Below are positions 1 to 5,832 of a DNA stretch of 5,832 bases, piece after piece. The stretch spans positions 1 to 5,832 of the forward strand of contig CALGTJ010000577.1 in NCBI GenBank assembly GCA_937901435.1, in the 5' to 3' direction. A program made the translations under genes and the position numbers. This DNA comes from an uncultured Rhodobacter sp. Lineage in GTDB: Bacteria > Pseudomonadota > Alphaproteobacteria > Rhodobacterales > Rhodobacteraceae. Below the pieces are notes generated by a model, which had not been told where the DNA came from, did not search any database, and saw only the letters and a list, made by a program, of their open reading frames with translations. Numbering within the stretch: the first letter of the stretch is position 1; every line of letters begins with the position of its first letter.

Positions 1-54
1 CCCTCATTGATTCAGAGATCAACAAACCGCGCAAGAGGGGGTGAGTAATTACGC

Positions 55-101
55 ATCACTTAACCCATTGAAATCTTAAATTTCAGGCAGCGTTAAGTGA
101 T
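55..101. repeat. Nested inverted repeats downstream of the caspase-like gene
   Basis: A perfect 10-base inverted repeat, ATCACTTAAC (55-64) and GTTAAGTGAT (92-101), encloses a second one, TGAAAT (69-74) and ATTTCA (80-85). An 8-base palindrome GTAATTAC lies just outside (45-52). The structure starts 21 bases past the stop of the caspase-like gene (123) and could fold at the 3' end of its mRNA. It is AT-rich and lacks a T tract on the minus strand, so it is not a classic terminator; an operator for a gene left of the window is the alternative. Bases 1-122 otherwise show no gene. Confidence 0.55.
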
Positions 102-122
102 CCAAGTGTTTCGCAAACCACT

Positions 123-1781
123 TTAACGGTTCAGACCAGAGGCCAGCAGCTGCACGATCGTCTGCTTGGTCACGTATCCGGTCACGGTCATAGAGTTGGC
201 CCGCTGATACTTGCGCAAGGCGCGCCGTGTCTCTTTGGTGAACTTGCCATCTGCCGGACCCGGATCATAATTAAGCGCACGCAATTGACCTTCGATCAAC
301 CTGCGCGAAAACCCATCCAGATTTAGCCGGTTTTCTTCCTGCTCTGCCGCATCGATCAAATCTTGCGGTGTTTCAGGGTTTTGCAGGCTTTGCGCGCGGG
401 CCTTTGCCTCGTCGACAAAGCGCCCGTTGGGATAAGCGTTCAGATAGGCCACATAAGAGTCAAGCGTGCCGGTCATAACCGCCTGATCCCAGGCCCTGCG
501 CTCTTCGGCCTGCGCCAAACGACGCTGTTCCCGCTCGATCTGCTTCAGCCGGTTTATGGCTTCGGCTGAAAACAGGCCCTCTGGATACCGCTGTAAATAC
601 CGGCGCAGCCCCGCTTCGGATCCATTGACCCCGGTTTGTCCCCAGTAATTGCGGTCCTGACGCTCTTGCTCGGCGCGACGCCGCTCTGCCTCTCTGCGCA
701 ACTGCTCTGCCCGTGCTGCGCCCGCAGTCTCTATCTGCGCGATTTGATTTGCGTTCAGAAAACTGGTGGGAAGAAGGCCGATAGACTTCTGCCAACCGGC
801 AATAGCCTGACGCGAGCGCCGCCCAAGAATGCCATCAACCCCAGCTGTATCAAATCCAATCAGCGTCAGATTGCGCTGGATGGCGCGGCGTTGATTGCGA
901 TCAAGGTTCAGTGCCTCTTCGACAAGGCGCGCCCGATCCTGCGGCGTCAGTTGCAATTCGTCGATCTGGGCCCGCGCAGACTGGGCAAATTGGCCGTTCG
1001 GATACCGGTTCAGATACAACTGATAGGCCGCGACCGTGTTCTGCGCGCTTACCTGTTGCCACAGCCGACGCTCGTCAAAATCGCCATTGTCCGGCGTCTG
1101 CGGCAGCGGAGTCCCCGTGCCCGAATAGAATGGCAGCGACGGGGGCAAATACCCGTAGCCCTTTACCTCGTCACCCGCCTGCCTCAGCGCCTGCGCAATC
1201 GACGTTCCGGGACGCAGTAAATATGTCGAAATGAACCGGGACAAAGCGGCGGGCTTGGCCACAAGAAGTGTGACACCCTGCGGGATATTTCGCACGCTAT
1301 AGCCTGCGTTCATTCCGGGACCGAGGGTCAGATTATCCTCGGAGGACGCAATCGCCACGACCGATTGACCTGCATTGCGCCAGGCCAAATTCAAAAACGC
1401 ATTCACGGACAAACCAGATTGCCCCATCGTAAACGGATTGGCAGTCCTGGAATCCGTGTGCAGCAGCACGCTTTCCTCGTTGGCGGTGGTGAAATGTCCG
1501 CTCAGGATAATGGCCAGATGCTCGGCGCGGTTCATCCGGGTCCACACCTGGGCCGTTTCATCATCAGACAAAAAGGCTTTGCTGTTGTTGATCCGCAGCA
1601 CCTCGAACCCGGCGGCGCGAAAATTACGCTCTAGCTCTACAATGCGGCGCGTATCGGCCACGCGGGGCTGGTTGTCATAAAATTCATTGGCAACGATCAC
1701 GGCAAGGTCTTCCGCCCAGACCGCTGGCGCGAGCAATAGCGCGCCAAGCAGGGCAAGCCCCGATTTCGGGATAAGTCTCAT
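123..1781 (-). CDS. Exported caspase-like (peptidase C14-fold) protein with peptidoglycan-binding-like domains; catalytic cysteine apparently missing
   Basis: A 552-residue protein predicted to be exported. Residues 1-23 form a Sec signal peptide (MRLIPKSGLALLGALLLAPAVWA). Residues about 24-220 resemble a bacterial caspase-like domain: VIVANEFYDN strand, then LAIILSGH with the expected histidine (96). The following strand, where a cysteine should stand, reads SVVAIASSEDN (140-150) with no cysteine, so proteolysis is doubtful. Three repeats of the form YLxxYPxGxF follow (about 240-275, 380-415, 430-465). Two peptidoglycan-binding-like helical domains lie at about 290-350 (VDGILGRRSRQAIAGWQ) and 485-547 (ADGKFTKETRRALRKYQ). 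Charged, probably coiled-coil segments lie at about 355-378 and 412-430. The ATG at 1781 is chosen over one at 1823 because AGGAGG sits seven bases upstream and it starts the signal peptide. The start is 34 bases after the ligase stop, so co-transcription is likely. A cell-wall-associated scaffold role is inference; the function is unknown. Confidence 0.85.
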   Translation of the reverse strand: MRLIPKSGLALLGALLLAPAVWAEDLAVIVANEFYDNQPRVADTRRIVELERNFRAAGFEVLRINNSKAFLSDDETAQVWTRMNRAEHLAIILSGHFTTANEESVLLHTDSRTANPFTMGQSGLSVNAFLNLAWRNAGQSVVAIASSEDNLTLGPGMNAGYSVRNIPQGVTLLVAKPAALSRFISTYLLRPGTSIAQALRQAGDEVKGYGYLPPSLPFYSGTGTPLPQTPDNGDFDERRLWQQVSAQNTVAAYQLYLNRYPNGQFAQSARAQIDELQLTPQDRARLVEEALNLDRNQRRAIQRNLTLIGFDTAGVDGILGRRSRQAIAGWQKSIGLLPTSFLNANQIAQIETAGAARAEQLRREAERRRAEQERQDRNYWGQTGVNGSEAGLRRYLQRYPEGLFSAEAINRLKQIEREQRRLAQAEERRAWDQAVMTGTLDSYVAYLNAYPNGRFVDEAKARAQSLQNPETPQDLIDAAEQEENRLNLDGFSRRLIEGQLRALNYDPGPADGKFTKETRRALRKYQRANSMTVTGYVTKQTIVQLLASGLNR

Positions 1782-1788
1782 TCGATTT

Positions 1789-1794
1789 CCTCCT
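1789..1794 (-). promoter_or_regulatory. Ribosome binding site deciding the start of the caspase-like gene
   Basis: AGGAGG seven bases before the ATG at 1781 favours this start over the in-frame ATG at 1823. The upstream start would overlap the ligase gene by eight bases and bury the signal peptide behind 14 charged residues. Confidence 0.8.
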
Positions 1795-1815
1795 CTTGTC
1801 CGGTCGTAGTCCGGA

Positions 1816-3039
1816 TCAGTCATAAACGCGTTGATCGTCGATTACCTTGCCGTCCCTTGGCAGGCTCCCTGTCGGGCATAGCTCTATCTGTCCGCGCAAT
1901 TTCATCACCTCGACGACCGAGGCCTCGTAGGGCGTCACATCCGCAGCTCCTGTTTCGACCCGCACCGTCATCACGTCCTGCTCTGCGGCACGGGTCACAA
2001 CCACACGTGCCTTGGTGACCTCTGGATGGCGCGCCACAAAGCTCGCCACCTGCTCTGGACGCACAAACATGCCTTTGATCTTGGCCGTCTGATCCGCGCG
2101 TCCCATCCAGCCCTTGATGCGCATATTCGTCCGCCCGCAAGGTGACGTACCGCCAAGAACCGCAGACAGATCCCCCGTCGCAAAGCGGATCAGCGGGTAG
2201 TCCGGGTTCAACGTGGTGACGACAACTTCACCCACATCGCCCTCTGGCACGGGATCGCCAGTGCCGGGCGTCACGATCTCGACGATCACGCCGTCATCGA
2301 CGATCAATCCCTCCATCGCGCGGCTTTCATAGGCGATATTGCCCAGATCGGCGGTGGCATAGCATTGCAAACACAGGATCCCACGATCCAAATACTCTTG
2401 CCGCAAGCTGGGAAACAAAGCTCCGCCGCCCACAGCCGCCTTGGTGATGCCAAGGCTGATCCCCATCTCGTCAGCTTTATCAAGAATGACCTTCAGATAA
2501 TCTGGCGTGCCCGCATAGGCCGTCACCCCCAAGGCGCTTGCCGCCTGCACCTGCAACTCTGTCTGCCCCGTGCCTGCGGGGAAAACCGTCGCCCCGACTT
2601 CGCGCGCGCCAGTGTCAAACATCATCCCCGCCGGAGTCATGTGATAGGAAAAACAGTTCTGAACAATATCCCCTTTTCCCAGCCCCAAAGCGGTCAGAAA
2701 CCGTCCCATCCGCCACCAGTCGCTGGTGGATTGGCCCGGCTCGTAAATCGGCCCCGGAGACTGAAACGCATGGGTAAACCCGCTCGCAGACAAGGTGGTA
2801 AACCCACCATAGGGTGCCGCCTCTTGCTGCGCCTGCCCCAGCGCCGATTTACGTGTGACCGGCAAGGCCGTAAGGCTGGCGCGGTCGATCACCCCAGAGG
2901 CCTCAACCCCCTTCAACATCGCCGCCACCGCGGGCGCACTGGCCATTGCACGGGCAATCTGTTCGGGCAAAGCCTTGGCCAGATCAGCGGCGCGCTGGCC
3001 CGCACTGCGCGTTTCAAGACTATCAAAATTGCGGCTCAT
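1816..3039 (-). CDS. PaaK-like AMP-forming acyl-CoA ligase family protein with atypical P-loop
   Basis: A 407-residue cytoplasmic protein of the ANL superfamily, closest to phenylacetate-CoA ligases, which activate a carboxylic acid to an acyl-adenylate and then a CoA thioester. Seen: adenylate-site motif RFATGD (285-290), hinge-region motif GRADQTAKIKGMFV (313-326), and a C-terminal LPRDGKVIDD (393-402) whose Lys398 sits where the catalytic lysine is expected. The usual Ser/Thr/Gly-rich P-loop (SSGTTG) is absent; the region reads ASGFTHAFQSPGPIYEP (85-101). I recall SPGPIYEP in other ligase-like proteins encoded beside Liv-type transporters, so this looks like a subfamily trait rather than damage. 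It is slightly shorter than classic PaaK (about 435 residues). The ATG at 3039 is preferred over a TTG at 3075 because AAAGGA lies nine bases upstream. Its place behind livF suggests that it acts on the imported compound. Substrate and true ligase activity are unproven. Confidence 0.85.
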   Translation of the reverse strand: MSRNFDSLETRSAGQRAADLAKALPEQIARAMASAPAVAAMLKGVEASGVIDRASLTALPVTRKSALGQAQQEAAPYGGFTTLSASGFTHAFQSPGPIYEPGQSTSDWWRMGRFLTALGLGKGDIVQNCFSYHMTPAGMMFDTGAREVGATVFPAGTGQTELQVQAASALGVTAYAGTPDYLKVILDKADEMGISLGITKAAVGGGALFPSLRQEYLDRGILCLQCYATADLGNIAYESRAMEGLIVDDGVIVEIVTPGTGDPVPEGDVGEVVVTTLNPDYPLIRFATGDLSAVLGGTSPCGRTNMRIKGWMGRADQTAKIKGMFVRPEQVASFVARHPEVTKARVVVTRAAEQDVMTVRVETGAADVTPYEASVVEVMKLRGQIELCPTGSLPRDGKVIDDQRVYD

Positions 3040-3098
3040 TGCGTCAGGTCCTTTCGCTCGGGGTATCTGGCCCAAGCCTAGACCATAGAGCGCGGATT

Positions 3099-3127
3099 GT
3101 TAGATGTTATGCAATAACGCAAGGCAA
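3099..3127 (-). promoter_or_regulatory. Possible sigma-70-type promoter of the ligase gene, with internal palindrome
   Basis: On the minus strand TTGCCT (3127-3122) and TCTAAC (3104-3099) are separated by 17 bases, each matching four of six consensus positions. A start site near 3092 would leave a leader of about 50 bases before the ligase ATG at 3039. Between the two boxes sits a perfect small palindrome, GTTAT-GCA-ATAAC on the plus strand (3106-3118), a plausible place for a repressor to bind. The call is modest: alphaproteobacterial promoters are loosely conserved, and the ligase could instead be read through from livF. Confidence 0.35.
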
Positions 3128-3210
3128 CTATCGGCAAACCACCGCTATCCCTAACACCAAAACACGCGTGACCCGTCCGCCAGACCCCAAACGCATCAAA
3201 GCGCCCAACC

Positions 3211-3241
3211 GCCGCGTTGTCGCCAAAGGCGAGAACGTGGC
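3211..3241. repeat. Imperfect hairpin in the livF-ligase gap
   Basis: Bases 3211-3224 pair with 3228-3241 over 14 positions: 12 Watson-Crick pairs, one G-T wobble (3214/3238) and one G-G mismatch (3219/3233), with a three-base loop. A smaller perfect stem, GGCGC/GCGCC, lies at 3251-3263, right after the livF stop. Neither has a proper T tract on the minus strand. They could slow transcription, mark the 3' end of livF mRNA or protect it from nucleases. The rest of the 233-base gap between livF and the ligase holds no convincing gene. Confidence 0.5.
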
Positions 3242-3272
3242 ACATAAAGCGGCGCGCAGCGCCTCAATCAGG

Positions 3273-4097
3273 TCAGCTTAACCAACGCTTGCGGCGGCGG
3301 TACGACCGCACATCGCGAAAGCTCTTGCGCCCCTCGTCCGAGACCCCCAGATAGAACTCTTTCACATCCGGATTCTCGCGCAGTTCTGCGGCAGGTCCGT
3401 CCATCACCACCCGCCCGCTTTCCAGAATATACCCATAATGCGCAAAGCGCAGCGCGACGTTGGTGTTCTGTTCCGCCAGTAAAAACGCCACGCCCTCTTT
3501 TTCGTTCAGGTTCTTCACGATTGTGAAAATCTCTTCGACCAGTTGCGGCGCAAGGCCCATCGAGGGTTCGTCCAGCAGGATCGTCTCGGGGCGGCTCATC
3601 AAGGCGCGCCCGATCGCACACATCTGCTGCTCGCCACCAGAGGTATAGCCCGCCTGACTCTTGCGCCGCTCGCGCAGGCGCGGGAAATAATCATAGACCA
3701 TCTCAAGATCAGCACTGACCGCGCCAGCGCCATCGCGGCGCGTATAGGCGCCCGTCATCAGGTTATCTTCAATTGTCAGGTGTTCAAAACAGTGACGCCC
3801 TTCCATCACCTGAATAACCCCGGCCTTGACCATATCGCTGGGGTTCAGCCCGGCAATCTGTTTGCCACGATAGGAAATCGTGCCTTTGGTGACCTCGCCC
3901 CGCTCAGAATGCAAAAGGTTCGAAATCGCCTTGAGGGTCGTTGTCTTGCCCGCGCCATTGCCGCCCAGCAAAGCGGTGATGCCGCCCTTGGGCACCTTCA
4001 GGCTAACGCCTTTCAGCACGAGGATCACATGATTATAGATCACCTCGATATTGTTGACCTCTAAAAGGGTCTCATCCGTCTGTGCAGCGTTGGCCAT
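3273..4097 (-). CDS. livF: LivF-type ABC transporter ATP-binding protein
   Basis: A cytoplasmic ATPase that powers the HAAT-type importer, normally working as a dimer with LivG on the LivH/LivM channel. The 274-residue protein has the full set of nucleotide-binding motifs: Walker A GGNGAGKT (45-52), Q-loop glutamine at about 96, signature TSGGEQQ (152-158), Walker B ILLDEPS (173-179) with the catalytic Glu177, and AEQN (208-211) where many other ABC ATPases have the switch histidine, as is usual in LivF. LivF proteins are typically about 235 residues. This one has a short N-terminal lead and a basic C-terminal tail (about 251-274) ending RSYRRRKRWLS, a tail I recall from LivF versions encoded beside PaaK-like ligases. 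The start at 4097 is the best in-frame ATG although the ribosome site is weak; nearby ATGs at 4102 and 4107 are out of frame. It follows the terminator after the binding-protein gene and precedes the ligase gene. Confidence 0.93.
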   Translation of the reverse strand: MANAAQTDETLLEVNNIEVIYNHVILVLKGVSLKVPKGGITALLGGNGAGKTTTLKAISNLLHSERGEVTKGTISYRGKQIAGLNPSDMVKAGVIQVMEGRHCFEHLTIEDNLMTGAYTRRDGAGAVSADLEMVYDYFPRLRERRKSQAGYTSGGEQQMCAIGRALMSRPETILLDEPSMGLAPQLVEEIFTIVKNLNEKEGVAFLLAEQNTNVALRFAHYGYILESGRVVMDGPAAELRENPDVKEFYLGVSDEGRKSFRDVRSYRRRKRWLS

Positions 4098-4104
4098 GTC
4101 ATTT

Positions 4105-4123
4105 CATCTTGGGATAAATACTC
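4105..4123 (-). promoter_or_regulatory. Roseobacter-like intergenic motif after the terminator
   Basis: GAGTATTTATCCCAAGATG directly follows the terminator T tract on the minus strand and ends eight bases before the livF ATG (4097). From memory, similar GAGTATTT...AAGATGAA sequences are common in Rhodobacterales intergenic regions, often next to terminators. Their function is not known to me. livF has no convincing Shine-Dalgarno sequence of its own, so this AT-rich stretch also forms its translation-initiation region. Confidence 0.4.
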
Positions 4124-4157
4124 AAAAAGCCCGGCCGCTACGGGTGCAGCGGCCGGG
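4124..4157 (-). terminator. Intrinsic terminator between the binding-protein gene and livF
   Basis: A perfect 10-base-pair GC-rich stem (4130-4139 with 4148-4157, CCCGGCCGCT against AGCGGCCGGG) encloses an 8-base loop. Read on the minus strand it is followed by C and then TTTTT (4128-4124). There is no T tract on the plus-strand side, so it is directional. It starts 12 bases after the stop of the binding-protein gene and ends 27 bases before the livF start. Because livF belongs to the same transporter, the hairpin probably acts as a partial terminator or 3'-end stabiliser, giving more binding-protein mRNA than ATPase mRNA. That role is inference. Confidence 0.88.
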
Positions 4158-4168
4158 AGAAGAAAGAC

Positions 4169-5444
4169 TTAGTTACAGCCCATTGCAATGTTGTTTTCCG
4201 CAGCATAGGCGGCGGAATCTTCCATGATCAGCGGCTCGATCACGTCCTTGTCAGACTCGATCCAGTCGGACACAAGGTTCCACTTGCCAGCCGCGGAATC
4301 CCACTGTTGCACCTTGGCCAGACCGGACCCACCGTGGTTTTCACAAGACACGGTGAATTCCGGGCCAAAGCCGGGCAGGCCAAGTTCGGTCATCCGCGCT
4401 TCGGTGATCACCAAGGCTTCCATCCCGTCGCGCATCATGGCGGGTGTGATATCCGCTGTGCCGTGGATCTTTTGCGCCGTCAACGCAGCCTCGGCGGCCA
4501 GCATCGCCGCATACATGCCGCGGTTGTACAGAACGGTGCCGCTCTGATCACCAGCCCCGGCAGCCATACCCTTGTCGTAAACGTAGGTCTTGAGATCCTC
4601 AAAGATCGGGTAATCCCCACCGGGGTTCGCCAGCGTCAGCGCCTTATACCCATTAGCCCCGTCGCCCACGGGCAGCACGTCATTTTCAGAGCCGGACCAC
4701 CAGATCCCGATGAAGTTTTCCATCGGATAGCGAATATTGGACGCTTCCTGAATGGCGACCTGGTTCATCACGCCCCAGCCCCACATCAACACGTGATCGG
4801 GACGCTCGCGGCGGATTTGCAGCCACTGGGATTTCTGTTCCTGACCGGGGTGATCAACAGGCAGCAGCGTCAGGTTAAAGCCGTGCTTTTTGGACAGCTC
4901 TTCCAGCGTGCGGATCGGTTCCTTGCCATAGGCAGAGTTGTGATAGACCAGCGCGATCGTCTTGCCCTCAATGCTGCCACCATTCACATCCAGCAGGTGC
5001 TTGACCGCGACAGAGGCCCCGTCCCAGTAATTCGCCGGATAGTTGAAGATATGGCTGAACACCTTGCCGTTCTTGGCGCTGGTGCGCCCATACCCCATCG
5101 AGTGCATCGGAATGCCGTCAGCGGTCACCTTTGGGATCAGCTGATAGGTGATGCCCGTCGACAGCGGCTGATACACCAGCGACCCTTCGCCCTTGGTGCT
5201 TTCATAGCATTCCACACCTTTTTCGGTGTTATAGCCGGTCTCGCATTCGATCATCTTGATCTTTGCGCCACCGATGCCGCCATCCCGCTCGTTGAGCAGG
5301 GTGAAGTAGTCGGCATAGCCATCGGCAAAAGGAATGCCGTTCGCCGCGTAAGGCCCGGTGCGATGGGAACACAAGATCCGCCATCGCGGGGGCAGCGGCG
5401 GTCATAACCCCTGCCAGTGCCAGTGTTGCGAGTTTCAGTTTCAT
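4169..5444 (-). pseudogene. Periplasmic substrate-binding protein of a branched-chain amino acid-type ABC transporter, frameshifted after the signal peptide
   Basis: This gene would supply the periplasmic ligand-binding subunit (type 1 periplasmic-binding fold, LivK/Peripla_BP_6 family) for the adjacent importer. The ATG at 5444 has an excellent ribosome site and begins a clear Sec signal peptide, MKLKLATLALAGVMTAAAPAMA, with cleavage after AMA. The frame then goes wrong at about 5360-5367: frame one runs to a stop at 5229 (71 residues), while the mature domain continues in another frame from about 5374 to TAA at 4169 (about 400 residues). That second frame carries family-like segments: RTGPYAANGIPFADGYADYF, ECETGYNTEKGVECYE, YHNSAYGKEPIRT, PVDHPGQEQKSQWLQIRRE and GIWWSGSEND, plus cysteines that could pair. 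The only start for the second frame is a TTG at 5374 with no ribosome site and no export signal. As written, no exported full-length protein is made. It is either a recent pseudogene or a sequence error; the rest of the frame is undamaged, so the lesion is young or artificial. The ligand is unknown. Confidence 0.85.
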
Positions 5445-5450
5445 GTTTTT

Positions 5451-5456
5451 CCTCCC
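5451..5456 (-). promoter_or_regulatory. Ribosome binding site of the substrate-binding protein gene
   Basis: GGGAGG lies six bases before the ATG at 5444. It fixes the start at the signal-peptide methionine. This shows that the frame with the signal peptide is the translated one, and that the frameshift lies downstream of a genuine start. Confidence 0.85.
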
Positions 5457-5516
5457 TGGAAAGATCTGAGTGTAGGTAGGGTGGGTTTTGCACCCGCCTC
5501 TGTTGATGGTCTTATC

Positions 5517-5832
5517 TTAATACGGGAACGGCCAAAGCCGTAGCTTTTCCTTTGCGACCCGCCAAAGCTGCGCCAGCCCGTGCGGTTCGAGGATCAGGAA
5601 CATCACGATCAGCGCCCCCACTATGATGAATTCGATATGCGCGGCCAGATTGGTGGGCCAGCCAAGGACGCCAACAAGGATGTTCTTTAGCAAGACGGGC
5701 AAGAGCACCATAAAGGCCGCCCCGGCAAAGCTGCCAAAGATCGACCCCAGCCCACCGATGATGATCATGAACAGCACCAGAAACGATTTCTGGATGCCAA
5801 AGGCTTCGCCCACCTCAACGGCCCCCAGATAG
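5517..5832 (-). CDS. livM: LivM-type branched-chain amino acid ABC transporter permease, C-terminal part (5' end outside window)
   Basis: This is the last 104 codons of an inner-membrane permease of the LivM family, one of the two channel subunits of HAAT-type importers that move amino acids or other small carboxylates into the cytoplasm. Seen: an open frame from the window edge to a TAA stop, with hydrophobic stretches at visible residues about 17-29, 34-55 and 66-81. The glycine-rich segment IIGGLGSIFGSFAGAAF (24-40) is the conserved LivM C-terminal signature. The tail is basic and aromatic and ends in LRLWPFPY, as expected for a cytoplasmic end. The binding-protein gene follows 72 bases downstream, so the two are probably co-transcribed, with livH and livG expected further right. 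The assignment to the LivM rather than the LivH side rests on the GLGS motif and gene order. Substrate is unknown. Confidence 0.9.
   Translation of the reverse strand, partial: YLGAVEVGEAFGIQKSFLVLFMIIIGGLGSIFGSFAGAAFMVLLPVLLKNILVGVLGWPTNLAAHIEFIIVGALIVMFLILEPHGLAQLWRVAKEKLRLWPFPY

Noticed and set aside
1782..1823. ATG at 1823 as the start of the caspase-like gene
   Set aside because: It would add 14 mostly charged residues before the signal peptide; the ATG at 1781 has an AGGAGG at ideal distance.
2365..3081. Plus-strand open frame of 238 codons opposite the ligase gene
   Set aside because: Arginine/proline-rich shadow without family features; the minus strand encodes a ligase with recognisable motifs.
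3078..3245. Small minus-strand frame (ATG at 3245, 55 codons) in the livF-ligase gap
   Set aside because: No ribosome site, no recognisable motif, and it overlaps the hairpin and the putative promoter; judged a chance frame.
3102..3281. Lysine/arginine-rich plus-strand frame in the livF-ligase gap
   Set aside because: No ATG or GTG start inside the gap and no ribosome site; the frame is open only because it continues from an antisense shadow.
5372..5374. TTG at 5374 as the genuine start of the binding protein
   Set aside because: No ribosome site precedes it and the product would lack a signal peptide, whereas 26 codons upstream there is a strong ribosome site, ATG and signal peptide in another frame.
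4307..5407. Long plus-strand open frame (366 codons) antisense to the binding-protein gene
   Set aside because: Its translation is rich in histidine, arginine and glutamine as expected for an antisense shadow of GC-rich coding sequence, it has no recognisable motif, and the opposite strand encodes a clear binding-protein family domain.
5445..5516. Terminator or promoter between the permease and binding-protein genes
   Set aside because: Only a weak 5-bp stem (GGGTG/CACCC) without a T tract, and no convincing -35/-10 pair.

Overview
The window reads as part of a chromosome from an alphaproteobacterium, most likely of the Rhodobacterales/Roseobacter group. This rests on GC-rich coding sequence, recalled resemblance of the transporter proteins to roseobacter homologues, and a roseobacter-like intergenic motif after the terminator at 4124-4157. 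No database search was possible. All genes with good support lie on the minus strand and are read from right to left.

In transcription order, the right edge holds the C-terminal part of a LivM-type inner-membrane permease (5517-5832, 5' end outside the window). Next is a LivK-type periplasmic substrate-binding protein (4169-5444). Its signal peptide and mature domain are in different reading frames because of a lesion at about 5360-5367. A strong intrinsic terminator (4124-4157) follows, then a LivF-type ATPase (3273-4097). A 233-base non-coding gap (3040-3272) contains an imperfect hairpin and a possible promoter with a small palindrome. It is followed by a divergent PaaK-like AMP-forming ligase (1816-3039). 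Last is a secreted 552-residue protein with a degenerate caspase-like domain, three 'YP-G-F' repeats and two peptidoglycan-binding-like domains (123-1781). Bases 1-122 hold no gene, only nested inverted repeats.

The first four genes look like the end of a high-affinity branched-chain amino acid-type (HAAT) ABC importer locus, with livH and livG probably to the right of the window. A dedicated acyl-CoA ligase-like protein probably acts on the imported carboxylic acid or a related compound; the substrate cannot be read from sequence. The caspase-like gene starts 34 bases after the ligase stop and may be co-transcribed, but nothing in its domains links it to transport.

The points most worth a second look are the frameshift at the signal-peptide junction of the binding protein, the unusual replacement of the ligase P-loop, the missing catalytic cysteine in the caspase-like domain, and the terminator inside the transporter operon. 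I see no clear sign of an entirely new system, mobile element, CRISPR array or RNA gene.
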